DNA from: Clostridia bacterium
GTDB lineage: Bacteria; Bacillota; Clostridia; Christensenellales; Aristaeellaceae
Assembly: GCA_017448975.1 (NCBI GenBank)
Contig: JAFSKN010000029.1
Span: 1 to 64,000, forward strand
Direction of reading: 5' to 3'
Length of the DNA: 64,000 nucleotides
The number at the start of each line of letters is the position of its first letter. The stretch's first letter is position 1. This document shows positions 42,568 through 51,973 of the stretch, in pieces. The position numbers and the translations under genes were made by a program. The notes below the pieces were generated by a model. It was not told the DNA's origin, made no database searches, and was given only the letters and a program-made list of their open reading frames with translations.

Positions 42568-43425
42568 TCACAGCTGCACCGGCAAATCGGAGTCGGCGAA
42601 GGGATCGTCGCCCGCCAAGGCGTCCAAATCGGCTTCCCTGTCGTCGGCAAGGCCGGTTTCCGGCATAGGCACGGAAATGCGGATGTGCAGGTCATGATCG
42701 TCCAGGAAGGTAAGCTCCGCCTGTTCCCGGGGACGGGTGAGGGCCAGCACCTCGGTGTAGCGGGTCTTGTTCTTGCGGGCATAGCTCTGGGCCACCTCGG
42801 CCCGGCCCTGCCAGTGCATGGGCAGGAAAACCCGGGGCTTCACGGACATGACGAAATAATTGGCCCCCGCTTCGTACAGGCCGCCCATGCGGGGATCTAC
42901 CGGGAACATGGCGATGTCCATGGGCAAATGTTCGATGGGCGTCATAGCGGCGTAAAAATCCTTTTCCGCCTGGGCGATTTCCCGCAGGGTGCTTTCCTCC
43001 CGCCAGTGCCACAGGTTCAGGTCCCCGGCGTGGAAGATGTTCAGCCCGTATACCGATACGTAAAAGGATACGCCCTTGTCCGTGGAATCAAAGGCACGGA
43101 TTTTTACGTCGCCCACCTCCAGCGTGTCGCCGGGCTTCATCCGCTTGCCGCGCTTTCCAATGGGCAGATCATCCGAAACGATGTAGGTGATGGGCAGCTT
43201 CTGATAATTCCAGGAATAAATGACCTCGTCGAAATGATCCTCGTGATCGTGGGACACGAAAACCAGCACCCGCTTGTGGTTCGCCAAATCCTGCTCCCGC
43301 AGCTGGTCCTTTTCCGGCAGTTCCCCGTTTTCCCCCCGCCAGTAATCGAAGACCAGCAGGGTGTCCATCACCTCCACCGTGAACCCGGAATGATAATAGT
43401 AGGTGACGACGGCTGTTTTTTCCAT
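42568..43425 (-). CDS. Metallo-beta-lactamase-fold hydrolase
   Basis: This 285-residue protein has the metal motif SHDHEDHFD near residue 58. FHAGDLNLWHW near 131 gives a further metal ligand, and LPMHWQGRAE near 202 the final histidine. This pattern fits the UPF0173/L-ascorbate-lactonase-like branch. The substrate is unknown. The C-terminal 40 residues are acidic and add to the usual domain. A ribosome site GGAGGATG overlaps the region just before the ATG. Confidence 0.8.
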   Translation of the reverse strand: MEKTAVVTYYYHSGFTVEVMDTLLVFDYWRGENGELPEKDQLREQDLANHKRVLVFVSHDHEDHFDEVIYSWNYQKLPITYIVSDDLPIGKRGKRMKPGDTLEVGDVKIRAFDSTDKGVSFYVSVYGLNIFHAGDLNLWHWREESTLREIAQAEKDFYAAMTPIEHLPMDIAMFPVDPRMGGLYEAGANYFVMSVKPRVFLPMHWQGRAEVAQSYARKNKTRYTEVLALTRPREQAELTFLDDHDLHIRISVPMPETGLADDREADLDALAGDDPFADSDLPVQL

Positions 43426-43457
43426 GACATCCTCCTGATTTTTCAGTATGTGCTACG

Positions 43458-43857
43458 AAGGAACCGCTGGGGTTTCACCCCAGACCCCACCAGGGGCGTG
43501 ACGCCCCTGGACCCGCAATCGCGGATATTTCTTAACCTGGTGAAAAAACTTTGCCCCCGCTGTCGCTTGGAGGAAATGGCCAATCCTGCTGCCGCTGTGC
43601 TTCTGGCCCGGCCGCTGAAAGCGGCCAGCCCGGATGCAGAGCATCCGGGGAAAGCCGGGAAAATCCCAGAGGGGAAAGCGCGCTTTCCCCTGGGGATTTT
43701 TCACGGCTTTCTGTGGGCCAGAAGCTGTCAAATTCTCGTATCTCCGGCAACGGGCAAAGGCTGTCCGCTTTTTCCGTTCAAGCTGATTCGCCTGTTGGAG
43801 TCCAGGGGCCGAAGGCCCTTGGTTCAGGGGTTTAGGGGGCTGAAGAGGCCCCCTGCT
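43458..43857. repeat. Dispersed multi-hairpin intergenic repeat, copy 1
   Basis: About 400 bases resemble 49590-49996 over their whole length. The core (43600-43724) is closed by CTTCTGGCCC/GGGCCAGAAG. Inside are GGCCGC-TGAAA-GCGGCC, CCCGGATGC/GCATCCGGG and GGGGAAAGC/GCTTTCCCC hairpins. The outer ends are imperfect inverted copies (ACCAGGGGC ... GCCCCTGGACC against GGGCC ... GGCCC). No coding frame is shared between the copies. The repeat supplies the last codons and stop of the next gene. Confidence 0.75.
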
Positions 43858-45055
43858 TCGTATTGCTTGTATCAAACACGCTGTCCAGTGCTTTCCCCTC
43901 CGCCTGGGGCAGGGAAAGGCCCAGGGCTTTTGCCAGGGTGGGCGCGATGTCCACAAGGTTCGCTTCCGAAAGGCGCTGGCCTTTCCGGATGCCGGGGCCT
44001 TTCAGCCACAGCAGGGTGCGGGCCTGGGCGCAGTCCAGGGAAAAGCCGTGCTCTCCGTAGGTCTTTTCCAGCTTGTCGATGAAGCAATGCCCCGGCAGGG
44101 CGTCCACGGCGAGATGCACGTCCGCGGGCGCATGCAGGGCGCGCAGCTCCTGATCCCCAAAGATACGCCCGACGCCCCATTCCGCCCCTTTTTCCTCTAA
44201 GATGCGGCGGGCCTTATCCAGGTCCGGGCCGAAGATATAGGCCCCCATGCCTAAGCTCTGGGCCCGGGCGCCGCAGGCGGCTTTCAGGTTGGCGTCCAGC
44301 AGCACGCCTTGGGGCGCGTCCTGCTGCCCATGATCGCTGACGACGCAGAAGAGGGTTTCGTCCAAAAGCCCCGCTTTTTCCACAGCTTTCACGATGCGTC
44401 CCACCCGCGCGTCCAGCCGCTTCATGGCGGCGCGGGCTTCCGGGCTGTCGGTTCCGTGCCAGTGGCGCATGGAATCGCAGTCCACCAAATGCACGGTGAG
44501 CACGTCGGGCGGACGGAAGCCCGCGTACAGTTTTTCGCACAGCAGGGCGGCGTAATCGTCCAAATCGGGCTGCAAAATGCTTTTCCGGGTCTTGCCGTAC
44601 ATCAGCTCCATGCGCAGGATCCATACGGGGGAAGCATAGCGCAGCATTTTCATCACGGCGCTTTCCCCCGGCAGGGGCAGCACCTCCGGAAAGTTCCGGC
44701 GGGCATAGGGGTTTTTCCCCGTTACGGGCCAGAGGATGGAGGCCACGTCCAGGCCCTTTTCCTTGGCGGCCTGATGCAGGGTTTTCACCTTGATGTCCCC
44801 GATGCTCCAGTACCAGGCCCGCATTTCCTGGGGCGTATCCTGCTGCAGCGGCTGATTATGCCCGATGCCGTGGGTTGCCGGGTAGCAGCCGGTGAGCAGG
44901 CTGGCGTGGATGGGATACGTGATGGTGGGATACACCGTTCTCACATTGCCGCAGAACACACCCGCGTCCGCAAGTGCAGAAAGCGCGGGCAGGCTAAGCA
45001 GCCTGTCCGCGTCCGGGTTCGCTACGGCATCCAGGGAAATCATACAAAGGCGCAT
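43832..45055 (-). CDS. Alkaline phosphatase-fold nucleotide pyrophosphatase/phosphodiesterase
   Basis: This 407-residue protein has LDAVANPD at the start (first metal aspartate) and the nucleophile region TVYPTITYPIHASLLTG. VHLVDCDSMRHWHG and VVSDHGQQ follow, and the last histidine lies in YGEHGFS. It has no signal peptide, so it is probably cytosolic. It would split phosphodiester or pyrophosphate bonds of nucleotides or related compounds. The C-terminal eight residues are encoded by the intergenic repeat, a sign that the repeat inserted at the gene end. Confidence 0.82.
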   Translation of the reverse strand: MRLCMISLDAVANPDADRLLSLPALSALADAGVFCGNVRTVYPTITYPIHASLLTGCYPATHGIGHNQPLQQDTPQEMRAWYWSIGDIKVKTLHQAAKEKGLDVASILWPVTGKNPYARRNFPEVLPLPGESAVMKMLRYASPVWILRMELMYGKTRKSILQPDLDDYAALLCEKLYAGFRPPDVLTVHLVDCDSMRHWHGTDSPEARAAMKRLDARVGRIVKAVEKAGLLDETLFCVVSDHGQQDAPQGVLLDANLKAACGARAQSLGMGAYIFGPDLDKARRILEEKGAEWGVGRIFGDQELRALHAPADVHLAVDALPGHCFIDKLEKTYGEHGFSLDCAQARTLLWLKGPGIRKGQRLSEANLVDIAPTLAKALGLSLPQAEGKALDSVFDTSNTKQGASSAP

Positions 45056-45059
45056 AACT

Positions 45060-45812
45060 TTATCTCCTGCTCCTTCTCTTTCTGCGGAAGAAGAGGAAGT
45101 AAATCACCAGAGCCCAGATGATCACGCTGCGCCAGTTGGTGCGGGTGCCTTCGCTGCGCCAGGTGTTCTGCCAATCCTCCCAGAACACCTCGTCGCTGTT
45201 TTCTTTCGCGTCATAATCGTCCCGGGCAAACATGCCGTACCAGGCATCGTCCACGGTTTGGGGCTGGGGCGTGGACTGAATGGCGGTTATTCCGAACAGG
45301 CCCGTGTCGCTCAGGGTGTTTCCCTTGGCTTTTGCCAGGGTCTGCCCTAAGCTGACGGTGAGGTTCGCTAAGGCTTCATCGTACTGCCGGGCCTTGTATG
45401 CGTTGCGGAAAGCGCCCAGCAGGGTGTTGCGGCTTTCGGCGGACAGGGCGTTTTTGCTGTTCGCGCCAAGGGACAGGGCGAATTCTTCTTCGCCGATGAC
45501 CATGAGCAGCAGGGCGTCGTCCTTTTCCAGATTCCATACCTTGAACACCTGATCGGCGTACTGCTGGGCGTCCGCGCCGCCGAGGAAGTGGCGGGTGAGC
45601 ACATAAATGCGGCCGCCGCCGGCGGATTCCAGCCGGTCATTCAAGGTTTCCAGATCCTCCAGGGTTTTTTCGCCCAGCACCCCTGCCAGATCGGCAGCGG
45701 AGCGGTCAGGACGGGGAGGATACTCCGTTTCCGCGTTCGCCAGGGAAACAGCGGCGAAGCACAGGGCCAGCGCTAAAACCAGCGCGCCCATTTTGGCAAA
45801 CAGGCTGTTCAT
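45060..45812 (-). CDS. TPM-domain membrane protein
   Basis: This 250-residue protein has a signal peptide (ending near SLANAE), a TPM domain (residues 35-165, with DLAGVLGEKTLEDLETLNDR and DDALLLMVIGEEEFALSLG), and a C-terminal transmembrane helix plus arginine-rich end. TPM proteins occur next to LemA proteins, as here (15 bases apart). Their roles are in envelope stress and protein turnover; the exact activity is unknown. Confidence 0.8.
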   Translation of the reverse strand: MNSLFAKMGALVLALALCFAAVSLANAETEYPPRPDRSAADLAGVLGEKTLEDLETLNDRLESAGGGRIYVLTRHFLGGADAQQYADQVFKVWNLEKDDALLLMVIGEEEFALSLGANSKNALSAESRNTLLGAFRNAYKARQYDEALANLTVSLGQTLAKAKGNTLSDTGLFGITAIQSTPQPQTVDDAWYGMFARDDYDAKENSDEVFWEDWQNTWRSEGTRTNWRSVIIWALVIYFLFFRRKRRSRR

Positions 45813-45827
45813 GTTCCTCCTCCTTCC

Positions 45828-46382
45828 TTACTGCGCTTTAAATTCCACGGCGGGCTTGACGCCGAGCAAGGTGCGGGCCAGCCAGCCGGAAAAGGTTTTG
45901 CTCATGCGGCTGTTGAAGTCCGCCGCCGCCTGGTTGTAGGCGGCTCCGGCGGTTTTCTGCTCGCTCTGGGCCAGCATCTGGGGCAGATAGCTGGTCACGT
46001 ACATATTGTCCCGGCTGTCATTTTTTACGCTGTCCAGTTGGGAAAGCTTGTCCAGCAGTGCGGCGGCGTCCACGGTGAGGGCGTCGTTGGCGGCGGCCTT
46101 CTGGGCCAGATTATCGTCCGTACCCTTGCTGCCGCCCTCCAAGTCGTTTCTGTCCCGAACCACCCGCAGATAGGCTTCGTCTGTTTCCGGCAGATGGCGC
46201 TTGGCTACCGCCAGTACGTTGTAGGCCGATTCCACGCGCGTCTGCAGCATGCTGTCCAGGCCCGCGCGAGTCTCGTTCACCAGCGCGCGTTCGTCGGTCC
46301 AGCCGCGGAACGCGCCAAAGACCACGCCGACCACGATCAGGATCACCATGATCGCAATGGCCCAACCCGTTTTCAGTTTCAT
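45828..46382 (-). CDS. lemA: LemA family protein
   Basis: This 184-residue protein has an N-terminal transmembrane helix (WAIAIMVILIVVGVVFGAF) and then the helical LemA bundle with LVNETRAGLDSMLQTRV and AAADFNSRMSKTFSGWLAR. It lies between the TPM and TelA genes on the same strand. Membrane-associated; the molecular function is not established. Confidence 0.82.
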   Translation of the reverse strand: MKLKTGWAIAIMVILIVVGVVFGAFRGWTDERALVNETRAGLDSMLQTRVESAYNVLAVAKRHLPETDEAYLRVVRDRNDLEGGSKGTDDNLAQKAAANDALTVDAAALLDKLSQLDSVKNDSRDNMYVTSYLPQMLAQSEQKTAGAAYNQAAADFNSRMSKTFSGWLARTLLGVKPAVEFKAQ

Positions 46383-46410
46383 CGGTTCATCGGCCCCCCT
46401 TTTACATAGG

Positions 46411-47598
46411 TTACATCGTTAAAAGCTTCTCTTTGAGTTCCTTTTCCATATGGGCCAGGGTCTTCTCGGCCTCGGCGCGCTTCTGGCGGCCTTCCGCCTG
46501 AATGCGGCTAACCTCGTTGATGGTATCGATCAGGTTCTGGTTGGTCTGCACCAGGGTTTCCAGATCAATGATGCCGCGCTCGGATTCCTTGGCCGTTTCA
46601 ATGGTGCCCATTTTCAGGGTCTCGGCGTTCTTTTTGAGCAGCTGGTTGGTCATATCGGTCACGGCGCGCTGGGCCTGCATGGCCTGCTGGCTGTGGTGCA
46701 GGCCCAGGGCCAGCACCATCTGATTTTTCCACAGGGGCAGGGTGTTCACCAGCGTGGACTGGATGCGCTCCACCAGCAGGGAATTGTTGTTTTGCAGCAG
46801 GCGGATCTGGGGCGCCATCTGCATGGAGATTTGGCGGGTGAGCTTTAAGTCGTGCAGCTTCTTTTCAAACCGGTCGCACTGGGCGGCCAGGTCGTTGGCC
46901 TTCTGGGCGTCCATGGCGTCGCCGCTGGCGGCGGCCATATCCTGGAGGCGCTTCAAATCGGTGTCCCGCACCTCCTGCAGCCGCTGTTCGCCCGCCACGA
47001 TGTACATGGTCAGCTCGTGGAAGTATTGCAGGTTCATATCGTAGAGCTTATTGAACATGGCCACATCCTTGAGCAATTGCACCTGGTGGTTTTCCAGGTT
47101 GCCAGCGATGCCCTCCACGTTCTTGGACACGTCCTCGTACTTGGCCTGGATGGAGGCGATCTGCTGCTTCGCGCCGAAGAACAGGCTCTTGATGCCCTTG
47201 GGCTTTTCCCCGGCGGCGTTGAAGCCCTTGAGCTCGGTGATCAGCTTGGTCAGGATATCGCCCACTTCGCCGGTATCGCCGGTTTTCACGTTGGAAAGCA
47301 CGGTGTCCGCGAAGCCGGAAATCTTCTTCTGGGCGTCCGCGCCGTAGAGCATCACATGATCCGGGTTGGTCAGATCGATGGTCTTCGAGAACGCCGCCAC
47401 CTGGATCTTTTCCTCGTCGGTGAGAGAAGAATCCAGGGCCGCCACCGCTTCCTTGGCGTCCGGGGCCGCGGGGGCGTTTTTCAGATCCTCCAGCATGTCC
47501 ACGGCCTTTTCCACGGTCTGCCGGGCTTCCTGCTCGGGGTGCAGGGTCAGGACGGGGGCGCTGTGCTGCTGGGCTTCGGCAAAGTTGTTTTCAGTCAT
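46411..47598 (-). CDS. telA: TelA/KlaA toxic anion resistance family protein
   Basis: This 395-residue, almost fully helical cytosolic protein has the TelA signatures IDLTNPDHVMLYGADAQKKI and VGDILTKLITELKGFN. It ends in a long coiled coil (residues 340-392). The family is linked to tellurite, antibiotic and envelope stress resistance and usually pairs with XpaC, found just upstream here. GGAGCC precedes the ATG; a GTTGAGA-type repeat separates it from xpaC. Confidence 0.85.
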   Translation of the reverse strand: MTENNFAEAQQHSAPVLTLHPEQEARQTVEKAVDMLEDLKNAPAAPDAKEAVAALDSSLTDEEKIQVAAFSKTIDLTNPDHVMLYGADAQKKISGFADTVLSNVKTGDTGEVGDILTKLITELKGFNAAGEKPKGIKSLFFGAKQQIASIQAKYEDVSKNVEGIAGNLENHQVQLLKDVAMFNKLYDMNLQYFHELTMYIVAGEQRLQEVRDTDLKRLQDMAAASGDAMDAQKANDLAAQCDRFEKKLHDLKLTRQISMQMAPQIRLLQNNNSLLVERIQSTLVNTLPLWKNQMVLALGLHHSQQAMQAQRAVTDMTNQLLKKNAETLKMGTIETAKESERGIIDLETLVQTNQNLIDTINEVSRIQAEGRQKRAEAEKTLAHMEKELKEKLLTM

Positions 47599-47652
47599 GG
47601 GGAGGCTCCTTTCCGCTATCTATATGTAGAAAATTTACATTCGGGTACAAAG

Positions 47653-47759
47653 GAGAGTTGAGCGTTGGGAGTTGAGAGTTGAGATTTATATGGTCTATTG
47701 AAAAGCGTTCACAGAAAACAGACTGTGCTATCTCAACTCTCCACTCTATGCGCCACTCT
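47653..47759. repeat. GTTGAGA-ended palindromic repeat, copy 1
   Basis: GAGAGTTGAGCGTTGGGAGTTGAGAGTTGAGAT-type sequence (47653-47685) faces ATCTCAACTCTCCACTC (47730-47746) across a 44-base AT-rich centre. The whole lies between telA and xpaC. Three more copies occur at 52012, 58801 and 61325. Confidence 0.8.
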
Positions 47760-48476
47760 TTACGTCCGCTGCTGGGCCTGCGCCTGGGCGGTTTGCTGTG
47801 CCTGCGCGGTTGCCTGCTGCTTCTTCATGCCGGAATCGATCAGGCCGTCCTGCCGCAGCATAGTTTCCATCACGTCGATGTCGGTGGACAGGTCCAGCAT
47901 ATCGTCCTGATACAGGGCGTTCAGCTGTTTGTCGAAGGCTTTGAGCACGGTGTCCATGGCTTCCCGAATCTGGGCACGGGTGGCCTGGGCTTCCTGGCCC
48001 TTTACCTGGCGCTCGTCCATTTTGCGGTAGCCCTCCAGCATTTTCAGGGTGGTGGGCATATAATAATCCATAAAGCGGCGAATCTGGGGCGCTTTATCGG
48101 GCTTTTCGGCCACGGTGCGGAAGATGCGGTTGGCCACGTCCTCCAATTGATCCATCTGGCTGGAAAGCTCCGCATCGGGGATCAGGTCGTTTTCCTGCCG
48201 GATCTGCACCAGCATTTCCTGACCCTTGTCCACCAGGGTATCCACGGCGGCGTCCCCGGTCTTGGGAATGGGCTGCTGCTCGGGAGCGTGCTTGGAGGTG
48301 TCCAGCCCCTGGGCCATAATGTACACGATACGCCCGGCCAGCAGGGCCACGCCCGCCGCGATCAGATAATGCTGCCAGCGGTACAGCTTGAAAATCAGGG
48401 AAAACAGCACCACCACCGCGCCGATGGTCAGGCAGGCGATCACGAATGCCCTGGAATTGTTGTTTTTCTTCATCAT
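47760..48476 (-). CDS. xpaC: XpaC-like membrane protein (BCIP hydrolysis family)
   Basis: This 238-residue protein has two adjacent transmembrane helices (residues 10-50). It then has a helical domain containing TGDAAVDTLVDKGQEMLVQI and IRRFMDYYMPTTLKMLEGY, typical of XpaC. The Gln/Ala-rich end (QQATAQAQQTAQAQAQQ) is low complexity. The family is conserved with TelA; the name comes from an indoxyl-phosphate phenotype and the true role is unknown. Confidence 0.8.
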   Translation of the reverse strand: MMKKNNNSRAFVIACLTIGAVVVLFSLIFKLYRWQHYLIAAGVALLAGRIVYIMAQGLDTSKHAPEQQPIPKTGDAAVDTLVDKGQEMLVQIRQENDLIPDAELSSQMDQLEDVANRIFRTVAEKPDKAPQIRRFMDYYMPTTLKMLEGYRKMDERQVKGQEAQATRAQIREAMDTVLKAFDKQLNALYQDDMLDLSTDIDVMETMLRQDGLIDSGMKKQQATAQAQQTAQAQAQQRT

Positions 48477-48659
48477 CTTTTCCCCCTTCCGTTTGGTGCG
48501 GAAAAATCATAGCAAAGTCAGGGAGGAAACGCAAGCCGATTCCGCTGAATCATACATTTTCTCCGCTGAAAGCGGCATCCCGCCGCTTTTGAGCGCGTTC
48601 AGTATACCACAATCACAAGGCCATTTCAACTGTGAGGCGCATTAGAAAACCATTAGAAA

Positions 48660-48695
48660 AAGCCAAAAAGCGCCGCCCGAAACATACGGACGGCG
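48660..48695 (-). terminator. Terminator after mrp
   Basis: CGCCGCCCG (48671-48679) pairs with CGGACGGCG (48687-48695), allowing one mismatch; on the minus strand CTTTTTGGCTTTTTC follows. It lies 12 bases past the mrp stop. Confidence 0.75.
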
Positions 48696-48707
48696 AAAAG
48701 GATCTGC

Positions 48708-49526
48708 TTAAGAAAGGATTTTCGTAATGGCTTCATCCAGCCAATCGCCCTCGAACAGCTCGATGAGCCCGGCGTCACAGGCGGCGGCCAATTTCTGGTT
48801 GATGGGCAGCTTGCCCAGCACCTGGGTGCCGAAGCGCTCGGCGATCTCGTCGGCGTGGCTTTCGCCGAACACGGCCACGTGCTTGCCGCAGTCGGGGCAC
48901 AGGGCGTAGCTCATGTTTTCCACCAGGCCCTTCACGGGAATATTCATCATGTTCGCCATGTTCATGGCCTTTTCCACGATCATGCCAACCAGCGCCTGGG
49001 GCGTGGATACCACCACCGCGCCGTCCACCGGCACGGACTGGAACACGGTCAGCGGCACGTCGCCGGTTCCCGGCGGCATATCGATGAACATCACGTCAAT
49101 GTCGCCCCAGAGCACGTCGGTCCAGAATTGCTTCACGGTGCCCGCGATGACGGGACCGCGCCACACCACGGGGGCGGTTTCTTCTTCCAGCAGCAGGTTC
49201 ACGCTCATCAGCTTGATGCCCGTGCGGCTTTCGGCGGGGATGATGCCTTCCTCGTTGCCCATGGCCGGTTCCTTGATGCCGAAGGCCTTGGGGATGGAGG
49301 GGCCGGTCACGTCGGCGTCCAGAATGGCGGTCTTCAAGCCCGCCCGCTGGGCCAGCACGGCCAGCAGCGCCGTCACCAGGGATTTGCCTACGCCGCCCTT
49401 GCCGCTCATGACGGCAATCACCTTTTTGATGTTCGTGCCCGCGTGGGGCTTTTCGATCAGGCTTTGCTTGTCCCGGCTGGGGCAGTTGGCCCCGCAGGAG
49501 GAGCAGTCATGGGTACATTCGCTCAT
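48708..49526 (-). CDS. mrp: Mrp/NBP35-type Fe-S cluster carrier ATPase
   Basis: This 272-residue protein has the deviant Walker A MSGKGGVGKS, LDADVTGPSIPKAFG, the switch IDMPPGTGDVPLTV, and the cluster motif CPDCG. The N-terminus carries four cysteines (CTHDCSSCGANC), as in NBP35-like proteins, which can hold a second cluster. It assembles and transfers [4Fe-4S] clusters, useful to the nearby PFOR. Single gene with its own terminator. Confidence 0.92.
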   Translation of the reverse strand: MSECTHDCSSCGANCPSRDKQSLIEKPHAGTNIKKVIAVMSGKGGVGKSLVTALLAVLAQRAGLKTAILDADVTGPSIPKAFGIKEPAMGNEEGIIPAESRTGIKLMSVNLLLEEETAPVVWRGPVIAGTVKQFWTDVLWGDIDVMFIDMPPGTGDVPLTVFQSVPVDGAVVVSTPQALVGMIVEKAMNMANMMNIPVKGLVENMSYALCPDCGKHVAVFGESHADEIAERFGTQVLGKLPINQKLAAACDAGLIELFEGDWLDEAITKILS

Positions 49527-49589
49527 TGCTGTTTCTTCCCTTCAAAATATTGGATGGAGCTTCATTGTAACAGAGTTACGGGATTTGTC

Positions 49590-49996
49590 AACAGGTATTC
49601 TGGGGCCTCCGCGGCCCCAGACCCCGCGGCAGGGGATGATCCCCTGCACCCTCTCCTGCGGATATTACTTGACGCGAAAAGAGAGCAACTTCCCGCTGTT
49701 GGCTGGAGAGAACAGTCCAGCTTGACGACCTTGTGTTTCTGGCCCGGCCGCCTTTGGCGGCCAACCCGGATGCGAAGCATCCGGGGAAAGCCAGGGAAGA
49801 ATCCCAGGCGGAAAGCTCGCTTTCCCCTGGGATTTTCCCGGCTTTCTTGGGCCAGAAGCCCTCAACCTTCCGTAAACCCCAGCGCGGCAGGCGGCGCTTG
49901 TTCGATATATCCTTACAAGCTGCTTTGCCAAGCGAGGGTCCAGGGAGATCATCTCCCTGGTCGGGGGTTTGGGGGCGGAGCGCCCCCAACGTTCCC
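49590..49996. repeat. Dispersed multi-hairpin intergenic repeat, copy 2
   Basis: This is the second copy of the 43458-43857 repeat. The core (49737-49857) is closed by TTCTGGCCC/GGGCCAGAA, with GGCCGCC-TTT-GGCGGCC, CCCGGATGC/GCATCCGGG and GAAAGC/GCTTTCC hairpins. Loop sequences differ while stems are kept. It ends five bases before the htpG stop. Confidence 0.75.
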
Positions 49997-50000
49997 TCCC

Positions 50001-51860
50001 TTACGCTTTCTCCGCCAATTGCGCAACCAGCTCGTTGCTGCGGGCGATGAAGGCTTTCAGGTCTTCCGCTTCCAGGGGGCGGGAGGAGAGGCGGGCCAGG
50101 TCGAAGAGCTGCTTGCACAGCAGGGTGCTTACGTCGCCCTCTTCCATGGCCGCCAGGGCGCGGATGGTGGGGCAAAGGCGGTTGAGCACCAGGGTATACT
50201 TGCTGGGGAAGCCGAAGTCCTGGCCGTACATGGCGCTCATTTCCTTGTAGCGGCGCACCTGTTCTTCCTCGGTGAGCACCACGGGGAGGGTATGGTCGGA
50301 GAGGGCTTCGATCTTGACGGTCAGTTCCTTGTCGCCCAGGGCGTCCCGAAACAGCTTTTCCATGGCGGCCTGATCGATGTCCTTGCCCTCTTCGCTTTCC
50401 TCGGTGAGGCCGGAGACATCGGCGTCCACGCGGACGAACTGCAGGCCGTCGTTGCCGCCGCCGAACTCCATGAAGCTCATAAAGTTCATATCGATCAGGG
50501 TGTCCATGACGGCCACGTCGATGCCTTTTTCGGTGTACAGGGCCACGGCGGCCGCCTGACGGTTGGCTTCGGTGGTGTAGTACACCTTCTTTTCAGCTTT
50601 TCCCTCGTTGCGGGATTTGTATTCGTCCAGGGTCAGATATTCGCCCGCCGTGGTTTTGAAGAGCAGGCTGCCCTTCACCATATCATAGAACTTGGCATCC
50701 CGCACGCAGCCGTATTTCACGAAGGGATGGATGTCGTCCCAGTAGGTTTCGTACTGCTTGCGCTCGGTGTTGAACAGGCCGTTCAGCTTGTCCGCCACCT
50801 TCTTGGTGATGTGGGCGGAGAGCTTCTTCACGTACCCGTCGTTCTGCAGGAAGGAACGGGAAACGTTCAGGGGCAGGTCGGGGCAGTCGACGACGCCCTT
50901 CAGGAGCATCAGGAATTCGGGAATGACTTCCTTGATGTTGTCGGCCACGAACACCTGACGGTTGAACAGCTTAATTTCGCCCTCCTGGCCGCCGAAATCC
51001 TTCTTGATGCGGGGGAAGTACAGAATGCCTTTCAGATTGAAGGGATAGTCCACGTTCAGGTGCACCCAGAACAGCGGATCTTCAAAGGTGTGGAACAGCT
51101 TCTGATAGGTTTCCTTGTATTCTTCCTCGGTGCAGTCCTTGGGGTTTTTCAGCCACAGGGGATGGGTGTCGTTGATGGGCTTTTCTTCCTTGGCCTTTTC
51201 TTCTTCCGCCGTGCCGGTAGGCTCGTCGGGGTCCTTCTTGGTTTCTTCCCTGCTCAGGTCCTGCAGGTAGATGGGCGTGTTCATATAGCCGCAGTAGCGG
51301 TCCAGCACCCCGCGCACCCGGTAGCCGTCCAGGAATTCCTTTTCATCCTCCATGATGTGCAGGATGATGGTGGTGCCGCGCTCGGTGCGCCCGCCGTCCC
51401 GCATGGAGAAAGCCATGCCGTCCTCGCTCTCCCACAGCACGGGAGCCGCGCCGTCCTGCCAGGAGAGGGTGTCGATGGTCACTTTGTCGGCGGCCATGAA
51501 AGCGGAATAGAAGCCCAGGCCGAAATGGCCGATGATGCCGCCCTTGTCGTCCCCGGTGTAGTTCTTTAAAAATTCCTCGGCGCTGGAGAAGGCCACCTGA
51601 TTGATGTACTTTTCCACTTCCTCGGCGGTCATGCCGATGCCGTTATCGGTGAAGCGCAGCTCGCCCGCTTCCTTGTCCACGGTGACGGTGACGCGCAGGT
51701 CTTCGCCCGTTTCGCCCTTGAGCATCTTATACTTGGTGATGGCGTCGCAGCCGTTGCTGACCATTTCGCGGATGAAAATGTCCTTATCGGAATACAGCCA
51801 GCGCTTGATCACCGGCATAATGTTTTGCGCGTGTATCGAAATATTGCCTTTCGTTTCCAT
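50001..51860 (-). CDS. htpG: HtpG, Hsp90 chaperone
   Basis: This 619-residue protein has the GHKL ATP site (REMVSNGCDAITKYK, FTDNGIGMTAEE, IIGHFGLGFYSAFM). The catalytic-loop region LFNRQVFVADN and the C-terminal dimerisation part also match HtpG. It folds and remodels client proteins under stress. A perfect CIRCE operator lies 114 bases upstream of the ATG, so control by HrcA is expected. GGAGGAAAG precedes the ATG. Confidence 0.95.
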   Translation of the reverse strand: METKGNISIHAQNIMPVIKRWLYSDKDIFIREMVSNGCDAITKYKMLKGETGEDLRVTVTVDKEAGELRFTDNGIGMTAEEVEKYINQVAFSSAEEFLKNYTGDDKGGIIGHFGLGFYSAFMAADKVTIDTLSWQDGAAPVLWESEDGMAFSMRDGGRTERGTTIILHIMEDEKEFLDGYRVRGVLDRYCGYMNTPIYLQDLSREETKKDPDEPTGTAEEEKAKEEKPINDTHPLWLKNPKDCTEEEYKETYQKLFHTFEDPLFWVHLNVDYPFNLKGILYFPRIKKDFGGQEGEIKLFNRQVFVADNIKEVIPEFLMLLKGVVDCPDLPLNVSRSFLQNDGYVKKLSAHITKKVADKLNGLFNTERKQYETYWDDIHPFVKYGCVRDAKFYDMVKGSLLFKTTAGEYLTLDEYKSRNEGKAEKKVYYTTEANRQAAAVALYTEKGIDVAVMDTLIDMNFMSFMEFGGGNDGLQFVRVDADVSGLTEESEEGKDIDQAAMEKLFRDALGDKELTVKIEALSDHTLPVVLTEEEQVRRYKEMSAMYGQDFGFPSKYTLVLNRLCPTIRALAAMEEGDVSTLLCKQLFDLARLSSRPLEAEDLKAFIARSNELVAQLAEKA

Positions 51861-51973
51861 AGCTTTTTCTTTCCTCCGTTCAGGTTTTCCGGCGGGTTTG
51901 GATGGGCATAAGCCGCCTTTCCCCCGCGTTCGCCGCCATTATAGCACGGTTCAAACCAAAATGCAACATAAAA

